NCBI RefSeq assembly: GCF_014896945.1 | Contig: NZ_CP054719.1 | Coordinates: forward strand, 667,153-731,152 | Origin: Candidatus Bodocaedibacter vickermanii | Lineage (GTDB): Bacteria; Pseudomonadota; Alphaproteobacteria; UBA6184 | Reading direction: 5' to 3' | Length of the DNA: 64,000 nt | Shown here: piece after piece, positions 57,159 through 64,000 of the stretch | Layout: each line of letters opens with the position of its first letter | Position numbering within the stretch: position 1 is the first letter of the stretch | Translations under genes and position numbers: made by a program | The notes under the pieces: generated by a model | Seen by the model: the letters and a program-made list of their open reading frames with translations, nothing else | What the model was told of the DNA's origin: nothing | The model's database searches: none

Positions 57159-57506
57159 TTTAAAAAACAAACTAAATAATTAAATACTTAAACAAATAAC
57201 TTAACTTTGAAAACTGCATAAACACAGCATTTTCAAAACATAAACAAGGAACTAAACCACTACTCACTCAAAAATCATCAAAATCATTTTTCACCCTTAC
57301 CCCTCCTGCGCCCGAAATGGGTCAAAATTCTCACAATTTTCTCATATCTCAAATCACTTTCAATCTAACTTAATGGGTGCAGCATCATGCTGCCACACCC
57401 AACCTAACCTAATGGATCCAACCGCAGGTTGGCGTCACGCTGGTGGATGCAACCGCAGGTTGTCAGCATCATGCTGCCTGCGGGATTTATTTACAGCTTT
57501 AACCAG

Positions 57507-58535
57507 CTAAGCCGTCGGCTTTTTCTTAAATCGTAAAATAACTCCAGGATCCAAGGACCTGTAATCTAAGGTATACTCTTCCGGTTTGGGTTTCAGTTTC
57601 ATTATTTGGGCTAAAATAAAGGTAGACAACTGTTCTTCTGTTAATGGCTTTGTATGAGTCATCGCTGTCGTGCCCACCTGTATTGCCTGCAACCACCATC
57701 CATTAGCTTCCGCTACATTTCGAATAGCCGGCAAGCAAACACTTTTTGTCTGCATTTGTCCAAGCACTCCTGGAAAATGCTGAGCAGAAACCTCTGTATA
57801 CGATTGATAGTTATCCTCATTAAACAAGATTTCTCCAAAATTAGGAGGTGTTAGCCCATGAGTTATAAAAAATATCTGCACTCTTGGATCCCAAAGCATC
57901 GTTGCAAAGGGGGGCGTTGCATGCATCACAATGCTTCCATTTTCTTCTGTTAACCTCGCACCCAATTGGAACAGCTCTGTCACTTGCGCATCAGAAAACA
58001 AATGAATGGCATCTCGCACCAAAATGCCATTAAACTTAAGCGCGCTTACACTTTGAACATCTCTTAACCATCCTTGACTTACTGACAAAGATCCATGGCT
58101 TGATCCATTATCACGAACATAAGTTGACCATGCGTTATTATAATACTCGGCATGTTCTGGCTGCATAAACGGATCAATTGCGATTATATTTAAACTACCT
58201 TTATCCATCTCTGCTTGCAAAATCGCATTAGCAGCCCATCGGCCTGGACCACACCCATAGTCCAGCACATGACAAGGTTGTCCTACTACAAACTCTCTTT
58301 TTTCAAAGAACTTATATAGCGTTCCATCAAACCCTGGAAACGTAAACCCTCTTAACTCTCCTGTTGGTGCAACAGGCTCAATGTGGAAAGGTCCTGCCTG
58401 CATTGCTCTATGCAATTCTTTTAACGCAGCTGGATATTTTTCACCACCCTGTTCTAGCCCATCAACATCACTGGACGCTTGAATTCCTGATATTAAATTA
58501 AAACAAATAACAATCTGTAAAAATATTTTCTTCAT
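57507..58535 (-). CDS. SAM-dependent methyltransferase with signal peptide
   Basis: 342 residues. The N-terminus MKKIFLQIVICFNLISGIQA looks like a Sec signal peptide. A class I methyltransferase fold follows: motif I CHVLDYGCGPGRWAANAI (about 88-105), ribose-binding Asp in LNIIAIDPFM (about 118-127), motif IV-like ALKFNGILVRDAIHLFSD (about 170) and strand 5 ENGSIVMHATPPF. The fold is of the kind that methylates proteins or small molecules; the substrate is unknown. A methyltransferase carrying an export signal is unusual and suggests a periplasmic or secreted, host-directed role. Alternatively the first ~20 residues are a membrane anchor. Confidence 0.75.
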   Translation of the reverse strand: MKKIFLQIVICFNLISGIQASSDVDGLEQGGEKYPAALKELHRAMQAGPFHIEPVAPTGELRGFTFPGFDGTLYKFFEKREFVVGQPCHVLDYGCGPGRWAANAILQAEMDKGSLNIIAIDPFMQPEHAEYYNNAWSTYVRDNGSSHGSLSVSQGWLRDVQSVSALKFNGILVRDAIHLFSDAQVTELFQLGARLTEENGSIVMHATPPFATMLWDPRVQIFFITHGLTPPNFGEILFNEDNYQSYTEVSAQHFPGVLGQMQTKSVCLPAIRNVAEANGWWLQAIQVGTTAMTHTKPLTEEQLSTFILAQIMKLKPKPEEYTLDYRSLDPGVILRFKKKPTA

Positions 58536-58603
58536 CTTGACTCCTAAAAATTATCCAAGTTTTACAGAAGTCTTTAGAAAAAATAAAGACAATTATTAAA
58601 ATG

Positions 58604-59419
58604 TTATAAACAAACCCAATCAGGCTTGTACACTATTGCCCTATCATGATTAACGCCTACAGGCACTGTTGATTGTTCATGGATAGGAATCATATCAAGT
58701 CGCAACATCGCCAAGGCTAGATAACCATGCACTGCTTTAATCTCACCCACAGTTTGACCTTGATACATAACCGCATCACCGACATTAATCGCACCATGTG
58801 TTTCGTCAAATTGAACCGGCAATATGCGTTTTCGAACCTGACCTACATGTTTTGTACGCGACATCAACTCCTGCCCCATGTAACAACCTTTGGTAAACGA
58901 GATGCCATTCAACTCCTCAAATCCCCATTCTAAAATGATGGATCGATCCTTCTCGAAATCCTCGCTGTCTGGAACAGCCAAATGAAATCTGTTGTGCCGA
59001 TATTCGTTAAAATGATTCGTTGCTTGCACAGCTTCAGACGTCACCAACCAATACCCAAGCTCTGGATGTCGGGGATCTTGAAACGATAATTCTTCAAACG
59101 TTTCAAAGGGTTGCAAGCTACCATATACATGACAATCATCCGCAGCTGTTTTAAAAGCAACATCTAACCTTAACTTATAAGGTTGAATACGTTTCAGCAA
59201 CGCATCCGCATCGTGTGCAACAATCATCAATGTATCACCAAGGTTAACGACAAAGAAATCAAATTGATAACGACCATTTGGACTTAATAAAGCCGTATAT
59301 ATCGCTTGATGATTCGATTTTTCTAACACTCCCATATCTTGGGTGATCAAGCCGTTCAGAAAACGATATCGATCATTGCCAGAAATATAAAATACCTTAC
59401 GATTATGGTCTATAAACAT
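58604..59419 (-). CDS. ygfZ: YgfZ/GcvT-like folate-binding iron-sulfur cluster protein
   Basis: 271 residues. It contains the family signature KGCYMGQELMSRTKHVGQVRKR (about 177-198), with the reactive Cys. The N-terminal RYRFLNGLITQDM pattern is the GcvT-like folate domain start and the C-terminal barrel GEIKAVHGYLALAMLRLD is typical. YgfZ/IBA57 uses tetrahydrofolate and helps maturation or repair of certain Fe-S enzymes. It lies 68 bases before the methyltransferase gene; likely separate or weakly linked transcription. Confidence 0.92.
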   Translation of the reverse strand: MFIDHNRKVFYISGNDRYRFLNGLITQDMGVLEKSNHQAIYTALLSPNGRYQFDFFVVNLGDTLMIVAHDADALLKRIQPYKLRLDVAFKTAADDCHVYGSLQPFETFEELSFQDPRHPELGYWLVTSEAVQATNHFNEYRHNRFHLAVPDSEDFEKDRSIILEWGFEELNGISFTKGCYMGQELMSRTKHVGQVRKRILPVQFDETHGAINVGDAVMYQGQTVGEIKAVHGYLALAMLRLDMIPIHEQSTVPVGVNHDRAIVYKPDWVCL

Positions 59420-59585
59420 TCATTAACCCACTGATTGTACGCGCTGTTTAAGATAATCAAATTGCAAGGATATTCAAAGTGTTTTTTGAATTTAGAACAC
59501 ATGATGCATAATAACTTGCTCTAAGCTCAAAAATTACGACCACTCGACTTTAATGCTATCCAAGCAAATCAATAAGATAAGAAAA

Positions 59586-59619
59586 AGCGCGAACAACTTT
59601 ACTCAAGATCGTTCGCGCT
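59586..59619 (-). terminator. Terminator of the outer-membrane protein gene
   Basis: Stem AGCGCGAAC / GTTCGCGCT (59586-59594, 59611-59619) with a 16-base loop, followed on the minus strand by TTTTTC. It lies 10 bases after the stop at 59630. Confidence 0.85.
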
Positions 59620-59629
59620 CATAATTAGT

Positions 59630-60322
59630 TTAGAACGTGTATCCAAAACCTAAGCTTAACGTTACACCGTGAGCAGATGCATCCACACTTTTAACGGCGT
59701 TGACTTCTTTTTCCCAATAATCACGAATGAAACGTTTTACTGACACAGGGAACTTGAAATCTTTCTCCAAATTATCTCCTTTAATGCTCAAATAATTATA
59801 ATTTAACTGAGCTTGAAAAAAGGCTCCTTGTCCCAATGCACGTTCGTAAGAAATAGATGGTGTAAGTCCGAACAAACTGCTTATCTCAAGCCCTTTGGGT
59901 GCGGAAAGCGCTGTTGACATTAATGGTACACTCGCCCCGATCCCGACAGAAATTCTGTCCAAAGGCGTTACAAGATATCCATAGGAAAGCTTTACCGTTG
60001 GCAATACCCCATAATCAAAATCACATCCAAAAGATATGGTGGAATTATATCCAAACTCTGAATTAAACCCTAATGTCAAAGTATGTGATGGCAATGGAAA
60101 GACAATTTCATCTTTCGGACTTGAAACATCCGTACCGTCAGCATTAACAGTAATGGATCCTTTACCACTGATTATTTTACCACCCAATAATCCGCCCACA
60201 AAAAAACCATTCCACGGAGTTCTTGCATTGTTTGTTGCGGGTTTAGCCGCACATATTTCCGAAGAACCTAAGGCAAGCACCATCGCTGTTGTTAAACTTA
60301 ATATTCTATTGTAATGTCTCAT
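59630..60322 (-). CDS. Outer-membrane beta-barrel protein (small OMP)
   Basis: I start at the ATG at 60322 (MRHYNRILSLTTAMVLALG): it has AGGAGAC 7 bases upstream and gives a signal peptide ending near EICAA; the longer frame has no good start. 230 residues. WNGFFVGGLLGGKIISG is the usual first strand of small porin/opacity-type barrels, alternating strands follow, and the C-terminus VTLSLGFGYTF ends in Phe, the BAM recognition signal. Likely an 8-strand barrel; function unknown. It follows the four-helix protein gene by 40 bases and is the last gene of the 62.1-59.6 kb group. Confidence 0.8.
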   Translation of the reverse strand: MRHYNRILSLTTAMVLALGSSEICAAKPATNNARTPWNGFFVGGLLGGKIISGKGSITVNADGTDVSSPKDEIVFPLPSHTLTLGFNSEFGYNSTISFGCDFDYGVLPTVKLSYGYLVTPLDRISVGIGASVPLMSTALSAPKGLEISSLFGLTPSISYERALGQGAFFQAQLNYNYLSIKGDNLEKDFKFPVSVKRFIRDYWEKEVNAVKSVDASAHGVTLSLGFGYTF

Positions 60323-60362
60323 AATACGTCTCCTGTTATATATAATAGATTGAATTACTTGT

Positions 60363-60824
60363 TTATTTTTTCCAGATCTCACTGGATAATGCGTTTTCTA
60401 TAAACTTCAAATGAAGTCTTTCCTCTTGAAGATTTTTTGTTAATAACTCTCTAGCCATAGGATTAAGATTATTTTGTAAGGCTTCCTCATAACGTTTAAC
60501 TGTCATCTTTTCATTGGTTTGCATTGCTTCCAATGCTCCTTTAGTTCCCATCATGCTACGCACGGCGGTATAACCACTGATAAGATATCCTTTAAAATCT
60601 CTGGAATACTCTGGTGGCTTTCCTTCAAGCTCTTTAATAAGCTTTGAAAGCTCCAAAATATGCCGCTCATGATCAGATTTAAAAAGGGTAAACTTAGCTT
60701 TAATCTCTTCATCTCCTAAGTTGGAAATTGCTTGATCATAAGCATGAGCATCATCAATATCCAACTGAGCAATGGAAATCAAAACATCCAAGCTTTCCTT
60801 TAAGTTTTCTAAATTATTTGTCAT
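60363..60824 (-). CDS. DUF2383/PA2169-type four-helix-bundle protein
   Basis: 153 residues, all helical. It has the ferritin-like pattern with acidic/His residues: AQLDIDDAHAYDQAI, FKSDHERHILELSKLI, NEKMTVKRYEEAL, LQEERLHLKFIENAL. This matches the DUF2383 family found in stress-related small gene groups together with DUF883 and holin-like proteins, as here. Metal binding is possible from the E/H residues but not shown. No signal peptide is seen, so it is probably cytoplasmic. Confidence 0.75.
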   Translation of the reverse strand: MTNNLENLKESLDVLISIAQLDIDDAHAYDQAISNLGDEEIKAKFTLFKSDHERHILELSKLIKELEGKPPEYSRDFKGYLISGYTAVRSMMGTKGALEAMQTNEKMTVKRYEEALQNNLNPMARELLTKNLQEERLHLKFIENALSSEIWKK

Positions 60825-60859
60825 TGTGCGTCTCCTAAGCTTTTAAATTAATCCCAATA

Positions 60860-61246
60860 TTATTGCTCCAAGATACCCGCTTTATTTTTCTGAACTGTTT
60901 CAGAAATACTATAATTAGATACATACTTATTTGAATCAAACGTAATCACTAATGTTTTTTCGCTCGTATCCACTTCTGAAGAAAACAGATTAGCTATGGG
61001 CACGAATGTTCTAGCCTTTACATCTGTTTTTCGGAACACATATGTCCACACTTCATGACCGCTGGAATTATGCTCCACTCGCAACGGACTACCTAAATAG
61101 TTTCTAATATCAGTTGCGGTGGTAACATGACGTTTGATAACTGCATCCAAAGACCCTGGCGTAGTTCGTTCTAATTCCATATTGCCAGTTTTTGTGACAC
61201 ACCCAAGTAACGTTAACGCTATAACACATGAAGATAATATTTTCAT
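60860..61246 (-). CDS. BamE/SmpA-like small lipoprotein
   Basis: 128 residues. Lipobox ALTLLGC (Cys16). The mature part has TTATDIRNYLGSPLRVEHNSSG, then EVWTYVFRKTDV and a strand-rich end (TLVITFDSNKYVSNYSI), the SmpA/OmlA fold: two short helices then a beta-sheet with the G-x-P and W-x-Y pattern. Housekeeping BamE belongs to the outer-membrane protein assembly machine; this copy in a stress-type gene group may be a paralogue with a related role in the envelope. Confidence 0.7.
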   Translation of the reverse strand: MKILSSCVIALTLLGCVTKTGNMELERTTPGSLDAVIKRHVTTATDIRNYLGSPLRVEHNSSGHEVWTYVFRKTDVKARTFVPIANLFSSEVDTSEKTLVITFDSNKYVSNYSISETVQKNKAGILEQ

Positions 61247-61283
61247 TTTAGCCTCCTTTTTTTGCTAGTTAATAAACATCGAA

Positions 61284-61763
61284 TTACTTTTGTTTAGAAA
61301 ACGGCACCATGCCAGATAATAAACCAACCGAAAGACCGATTAGTATGGCAGCGAATGGATGCTGCTTAACTAAGTTAGTTCCATCAGTTTGGATTACTTT
61401 AACAAGATGTTTAGCTTGCTCTTCAAGAGAATCCGAGCTTACAGTTGGTGTCTTAGATTTTTGAAAGAAAGATATGATGCCTTGAACAATCAAGGTTAAC
61501 ACCCATCCTCCAATCGATAAAGTAAAACACGCACCCGCCATATACCCCTTTGCGTAAACAGGTGTATAGATGGTGTTGAAATACTCATACAGACCACTAA
61601 GAGCAAAAAAGACTCCCATCACAGTAATTAGCCAAAAAAGAACTGTTCCCATTTTTTGACTGCTGCGACACCACCCGGACGCAAAGGCACTTCCCTTAGC
61701 ATCTAGGTATCCTTTTATAGCAGGAATTGCTACTGAGAAGAGCGTCATCTCCGTAACGCCCAA
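61284..61763 (-). CDS. YqjE/holin-like membrane protein
   Basis: 159 residues with two clear transmembrane segments (about 39-60 and 70-105, Gly-rich) and one near the C-terminus (HPFAAILIGLSVGLLSGMVPF). That last stretch resembles the DUF883 tail of the neighbouring gene, so the protein looks like a YqjE-type domain joined to a DUF883-type anchor. It overlaps the DUF883 gene by 19 bases, so the two are translationally coupled. Function unknown; such pairs occur in stress-induced, ribosome-hibernation or membrane-adaptation operons. Confidence 0.6.
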   Translation of the reverse strand: MGVTEMTLFSVAIPAIKGYLDAKGSAFASGWCRSSQKMGTVLFWLITVMGVFFALSGLYEYFNTIYTPVYAKGYMAGACFTLSIGGWVLTLIVQGIISFFQKSKTPTVSSDSLEEQAKHLVKVIQTDGTNLVKQHPFAAILIGLSVGLLSGMVPFSKQK

Positions 61764-62128
61764 GAAAATAAAAGACCGATCCCAAACGAAACTGCAAGAC
61801 TTTGTATGGGGTGCTCTTTTACAGTACTTTCTAAATCACTTGCATATTGCTGAGCCTTCTCCTTTGTTAGCTCATACTTGTGATTCAAAAAGTCACTCGC
61901 AGAACTGCTGATCCATTTATTAATATCAGAAGCTCTAGACGCGATGTTTTCTATTTGAGACCAAACTTCTCGGCCTGCATCTTTAGAAAGATCAGCCCCA
62001 GCACTTTTTGCATGCTGCAGAATTGTTTGCAAGTCCTTGTTAAGGTTTGCAAATTCTTCCCCAAAGGTGTGATATTCAGCCTCAATATTTTTCTGAGGGC
62101 GATTTGGTGAGTTAGTAGATTTTTTCAT
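61745..62128 (-). CDS. DUF883 (ElaB/YqjD/YgaM) family membrane-anchored protein
   Basis: 127 residues: a long helical soluble part with heptad pattern (FANLNKDLQTILQHAKSAG ... VWSQIENIASRASDINKW), then VKEHPIQSLAVSFGIGLLFSW and a basic RR end, the classic ElaB/YqjD C-terminal tail anchor. In E. coli these stationary-phase proteins sit in the inner membrane and bind ribosomes. Preceded by AAAGGAG 7 bases before the ATG. First gene of the five-gene group running to 59,630. Confidence 0.85.
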   Translation of the reverse strand: MKKSTNSPNRPQKNIEAEYHTFGEEFANLNKDLQTILQHAKSAGADLSKDAGREVWSQIENIASRASDINKWISSSASDFLNHKYELTKEKAQQYASDLESTVKEHPIQSLAVSFGIGLLFSWALRR

Positions 62129-62520
62129 GATGAATCTCCTTTCTCATAAAGAAGAGAAAATAGGATTATTTTTTCTTGCTAATTTTAGACATACATCATC
62201 TAAAAATGTGATTCAATGGCTTTTTTCGTGGCTTTTCGATTATAAAAGGATTCAAAAATTCTTGAATATTTATATATAAACACAACATAAAAATAGCTTA
62301 ATACGAAAAAGACAAAAAGAAATGATTAACTATTCTTTATACATAAAGGACGATTTCAAAAATCATTTGGACAGCCTTATTGTATATCAAAAGTTTAGAA
62401 AACTACCCTATAGAGCAAAGTTTTATACTATATTTATAGTAAAAAAAATTTTTAACCTTCAATAAAATGTGTGATATTTGTAACAAATTTGGCTCTCAAA
62501 TAAAGTAATGAAGAAAAAAA
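62129..62520. other. AT-rich intergenic region, no gene
   Basis: With the terminator it makes a 437-base gap. Very AT-rich with many A or T runs; the ribosome site of the DUF883 gene is at its left end. I see no convincing promoter, repeat or small gene. Confidence 0.5.
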
Positions 62521-62550
62521 ACACCTAGTCGATGATCTAGGTGTTTTTTC
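62519..62550 (-). terminator. Terminator of the exported CE-clan-like protein gene
   Basis: Stem AACACCTAG / CTAGGTGTT with an 8-base loop, flanked by A and T runs so that it could act both ways. It lies about 20 bases after the stop at 62566. Confidence 0.85.
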
Positions 62551-62565
62551 AAGAAGGATTGGATT

Positions 62566-63555
62566 TTACCACAATCTTGGAAAGCTTCCCAAAAAGCTTG
62601 ATTTAGAAGAAGACTTTTCTGATGCAACATGCAATTCAGTACAAAAAGTGTTCGCTTTATTTAAAGTTAAATCTTCTACGGCTTGACCCTCTCCTAATGC
62701 AACAGCTATGTAAGCAGCCATCTTCTGACAGTTTCCAGTTCCTGGCATTTGGATACCAACTGGGTTGTATTCTGTTGTTAAGTTTTTGGATTTTAATCCT
62801 GCAAACGCTTCTTCACACAAAGCACGTGCATCGGATAAATACCCTCCACTTAATGCTGTTTGAGGATCTAGAATTTTTACAGATGTTGCAATTCCTGCAT
62901 CATTATAAACAGCCTCCAACGTAACGCGATGTATGATTTTTTCACCCGACACATAATTTGTTAAATAAAGGTTTAAAGGTAAATATACCTTTTGAGTCTT
63001 AGTTTCTCTTTGAAGCGTATTTGCCTGTTTAAGCATACCGCGTAAAGTAGCACTTTCAAACCCCATAGAAAGGGTCTCAATCTGAGGAGGTGTTGAAATA
63101 ACACTTTCGCCGTTTTTTCCAAGCAAAAAATGCTGCTTACTATTCACACGCCAATTTTCCCCAATATTCTTTAACTTAGTTAAAGATGTCCAAGATTGAC
63201 ACGAACCACTTTCAACACCTGTTAATCGGTTCGATCTTAAATATTGATACGCGACACCCCCGACTCTCCAAGCTAAACGCTTGCTATAAGCCCACCAACT
63301 TTCTTTGGGAGGGTTGGTAATCAAAGACTTACTCATCTGTTCGGTCTCAACAGCAGCAGCTTCTTCTAAAGGGTGTAACTGTGCTACATCTTCATTTTGA
63401 TACGATGCGTGTGGCATCACAGCCTCTGAAAAATGATCACACGTATCTGGTCGTAAAAACGAACTAACCGTGTCTGTTTCTATCAAAAATGAGCTTTGTG
63501 AATCTGCGAAAACCACAGACAATGTAGCAATACTTGCTAATAAACATAATCTCAT
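62566..63555 (-). CDS. Exported protein, possible CE-clan cysteine protease/acetyltransferase
   Basis: I start at the ATG at 63555 (MRLCLLASIATLSVVFADS): it has GGGAG 7 bases upstream and gives a clean signal peptide. 329 residues. The second half shows the order of residues of CE-clan (Ulp/YopJ-like) enzymes: strand YLPLNLYLT (191-199), His209 in IIHRVTLEAVY, Asp230 in VKILDPQ, Gln269 and Cys276 in GIQMPGTGNCQKMAAYIAV. This would make a His-Asp-Gln-Cys active site. The match is by pattern only, and I do not recognise a named family. If right, it would be an exported enzyme acting on ubiquitin-like proteins or acetylating host proteins. Monocistronic with its own promoter and terminator. Confidence 0.6.
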   Translation of the reverse strand: MRLCLLASIATLSVVFADSQSSFLIETDTVSSFLRPDTCDHFSEAVMPHASYQNEDVAQLHPLEEAAAVETEQMSKSLITNPPKESWWAYSKRLAWRVGGVAYQYLRSNRLTGVESGSCQSWTSLTKLKNIGENWRVNSKQHFLLGKNGESVISTPPQIETLSMGFESATLRGMLKQANTLQRETKTQKVYLPLNLYLTNYVSGEKIIHRVTLEAVYNDAGIATSVKILDPQTALSGGYLSDARALCEEAFAGLKSKNLTTEYNPVGIQMPGTGNCQKMAAYIAVALGEGQAVEDLTLNKANTFCTELHVASEKSSSKSSFLGSFPRLW

Positions 63556-63574
63556 TTGAATCTCCCTGCCGATT

Positions 63575-63603
63575 CTTATAGTGATTTTTTTGCAACAAGT
63601 CAA
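63575..63603 (-). promoter_or_regulatory. Strong sigma70 promoter of the exported CE-clan-like protein gene
   Basis: Minus strand TTGACT (complement of 63598-63603), 17-base spacer, TATAAG (complement of 63575-63580), 19 bases before the start codon, giving a short leader. Confidence 0.7.
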
Positions 63604-63730
63604 GAAAGATTGTCAAAAAAAATAACATTTTATTAATAATTTCTTGTATTGCTTTTTTCCAAAGGCGTCTTTCACTTCCTATCCCGATTAAAATCGTTTA
63701 TAAAAGGACAGAAACAATCAAGGCGCACTC

Positions 63731-64000
63731 ATGACAGACACTCAAAAAACACTCTGCTTAATTGATGGATCGGGATTTATTTTCAGGGCATTTTATGCGC
63801 TCCCACCTCTGTCACGTCCTGATGGTACGCCAGTGGGTGCAGTATTTGGATTTACGTCAATGCTAATGAACTTGATTGAAACGCATAAGCATGATTTGTG
63901 GGCGGTGATCTTTGATGCAAAACGCCACAACTTTCGCCATGAACTTTACCCTGATTACAAAGCAAATCGCGCATCCCCACCTCCAGAACTTATTCCTCAG
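63731..64000 (+). CDS. polA: DNA polymerase I, 5' end only
   Basis: Ninety codons, open to the window edge. MTDTQKTLCLIDGSGFIFRA, then FYALPPLSRPDGTPVGAVFGFTSML is the start of the 5'-3' exonuclease (FEN) domain, and AVIFDAKRHNFRHELYPDYKANR carries the conserved Asp and the Y-K-A-x-R motif. Pol I fills gaps and removes RNA primers. It is divergent from the exported protein gene, with a 175-base gap. Confidence 0.95.
   Translation, partial: MTDTQKTLCLIDGSGFIFRAFYALPPLSRPDGTPVGAVFGFTSMLMNLIETHKHDLWAVIFDAKRHNFRHELYPDYKANRASPPPELIPQ

Larger units (their letters stand above)
56744..57483. repeat. ~600-bp dispersed intergenic element, copy 2, with flanking REP-like units
   Basis: The 880-base gap between valS and the methyltransferase gene has no gene. 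REP-like unit 56,744-56,797 (GCAGCATGATGCTGC, TACGGATTACAAAA) leads into the element, which is homologous to 29,105-29,710. At 57,361-57,483 there are four palindromes in a row (GCAGCATCATGCTGC, CCAACCGCAGGTTGG, CAACCGCAGGTTG, GCAGCATCATGCTGC) separated by AATCTAAC or GGATGC-like linkers. Copy 2 lacks the extra REP insertion present in copy 1. Confidence 0.75.

Overview
The window looks like a stretch of an AT-rich alphaproteobacterial chromosome, most likely from an intracellular or protist-associated lineage such as Holosporales/Paracaedibacter-type symbionts. The placement is an inference. It rests on alphaproteobacterial-style gene order (argS followed by a SPOR protein; RNase E, M48 protease, DsbA-like, accB, accC) and on proteins typical of host-associated bacteria: an OTU-type cysteine protease, Sel1 repeats, a giant repeat protein and many toxin/immunity modules.

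Layout. 1-17770: the 3' part of one giant gene (more than 5,900 codons, 5' end outside the window) made of about 38 leucine-rich-like repeats. 17.8-25.1 kb, minus strand: accC, accB, two tandem DsbA-like lipoproteins that have both lost CxxC, a BepA-like M48 protease and RNase E/G. 25.4-29 kb: fliD, fliS-like gene, a WGR-domain protein and an O-methyltransferase. 29.8-38.1 kb, minus strand: glutathione transferase, site-2 protease, SPOR protein and argS; then a porin, ogt, dedA and ftsH. 39.1-53.4 kb, minus strand: an accessory polymorphic-toxin island. 54-59.4 kb: valS, an exported methyltransferase and ygfZ. 59.6-62.1 kb: a small envelope/stress gene group (OMP, four-helix bundle protein, lipoprotein, two membrane-anchored proteins). 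62.6-63.6 kb: an exported protein with a possible CE-clan cysteine protease/acetyltransferase site. The window ends inside polA.

The accessory island is the most interesting part. Read in its own direction, it starts with an exported Sel1-repeat plus SecA-like ATPase gene, broken by one in-frame TAA inside helicase motif VI. An IS200-type element follows, and then a 1,671-codon gene with an N-terminal OTU protease domain and a C-terminal HNH-type nuclease tip. The IS ends lie inside both flanking reading frames, so the SecA-like and OTU/toxin genes were probably once a single exported giant. After the main toxin come an SUKH immunity gene and a train of start-less orphan toxin tips, each followed by its own immunity gene: WHH nuclease + SUKH; HNH nuclease + small immunity gene, carrying an almost identical copy of about 400 bp of the main toxin's linker; and a WHH remnant + SUKH gene with a G14 homopolymer that breaks its frame. 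This looks like a tip-swapping archive.

Intergenic DNA is rich in dispersed elements: a REP-like palindrome family, a duplicated ~600-bp element with a strong promoter-terminator unit and a multi-hairpin structure, and a 235-bp MITE-like insertion with 18-bp inverted ends and 10-bp target duplications, whose empty site is also present in the window. No tRNA, rRNA or CRISPR array was seen.
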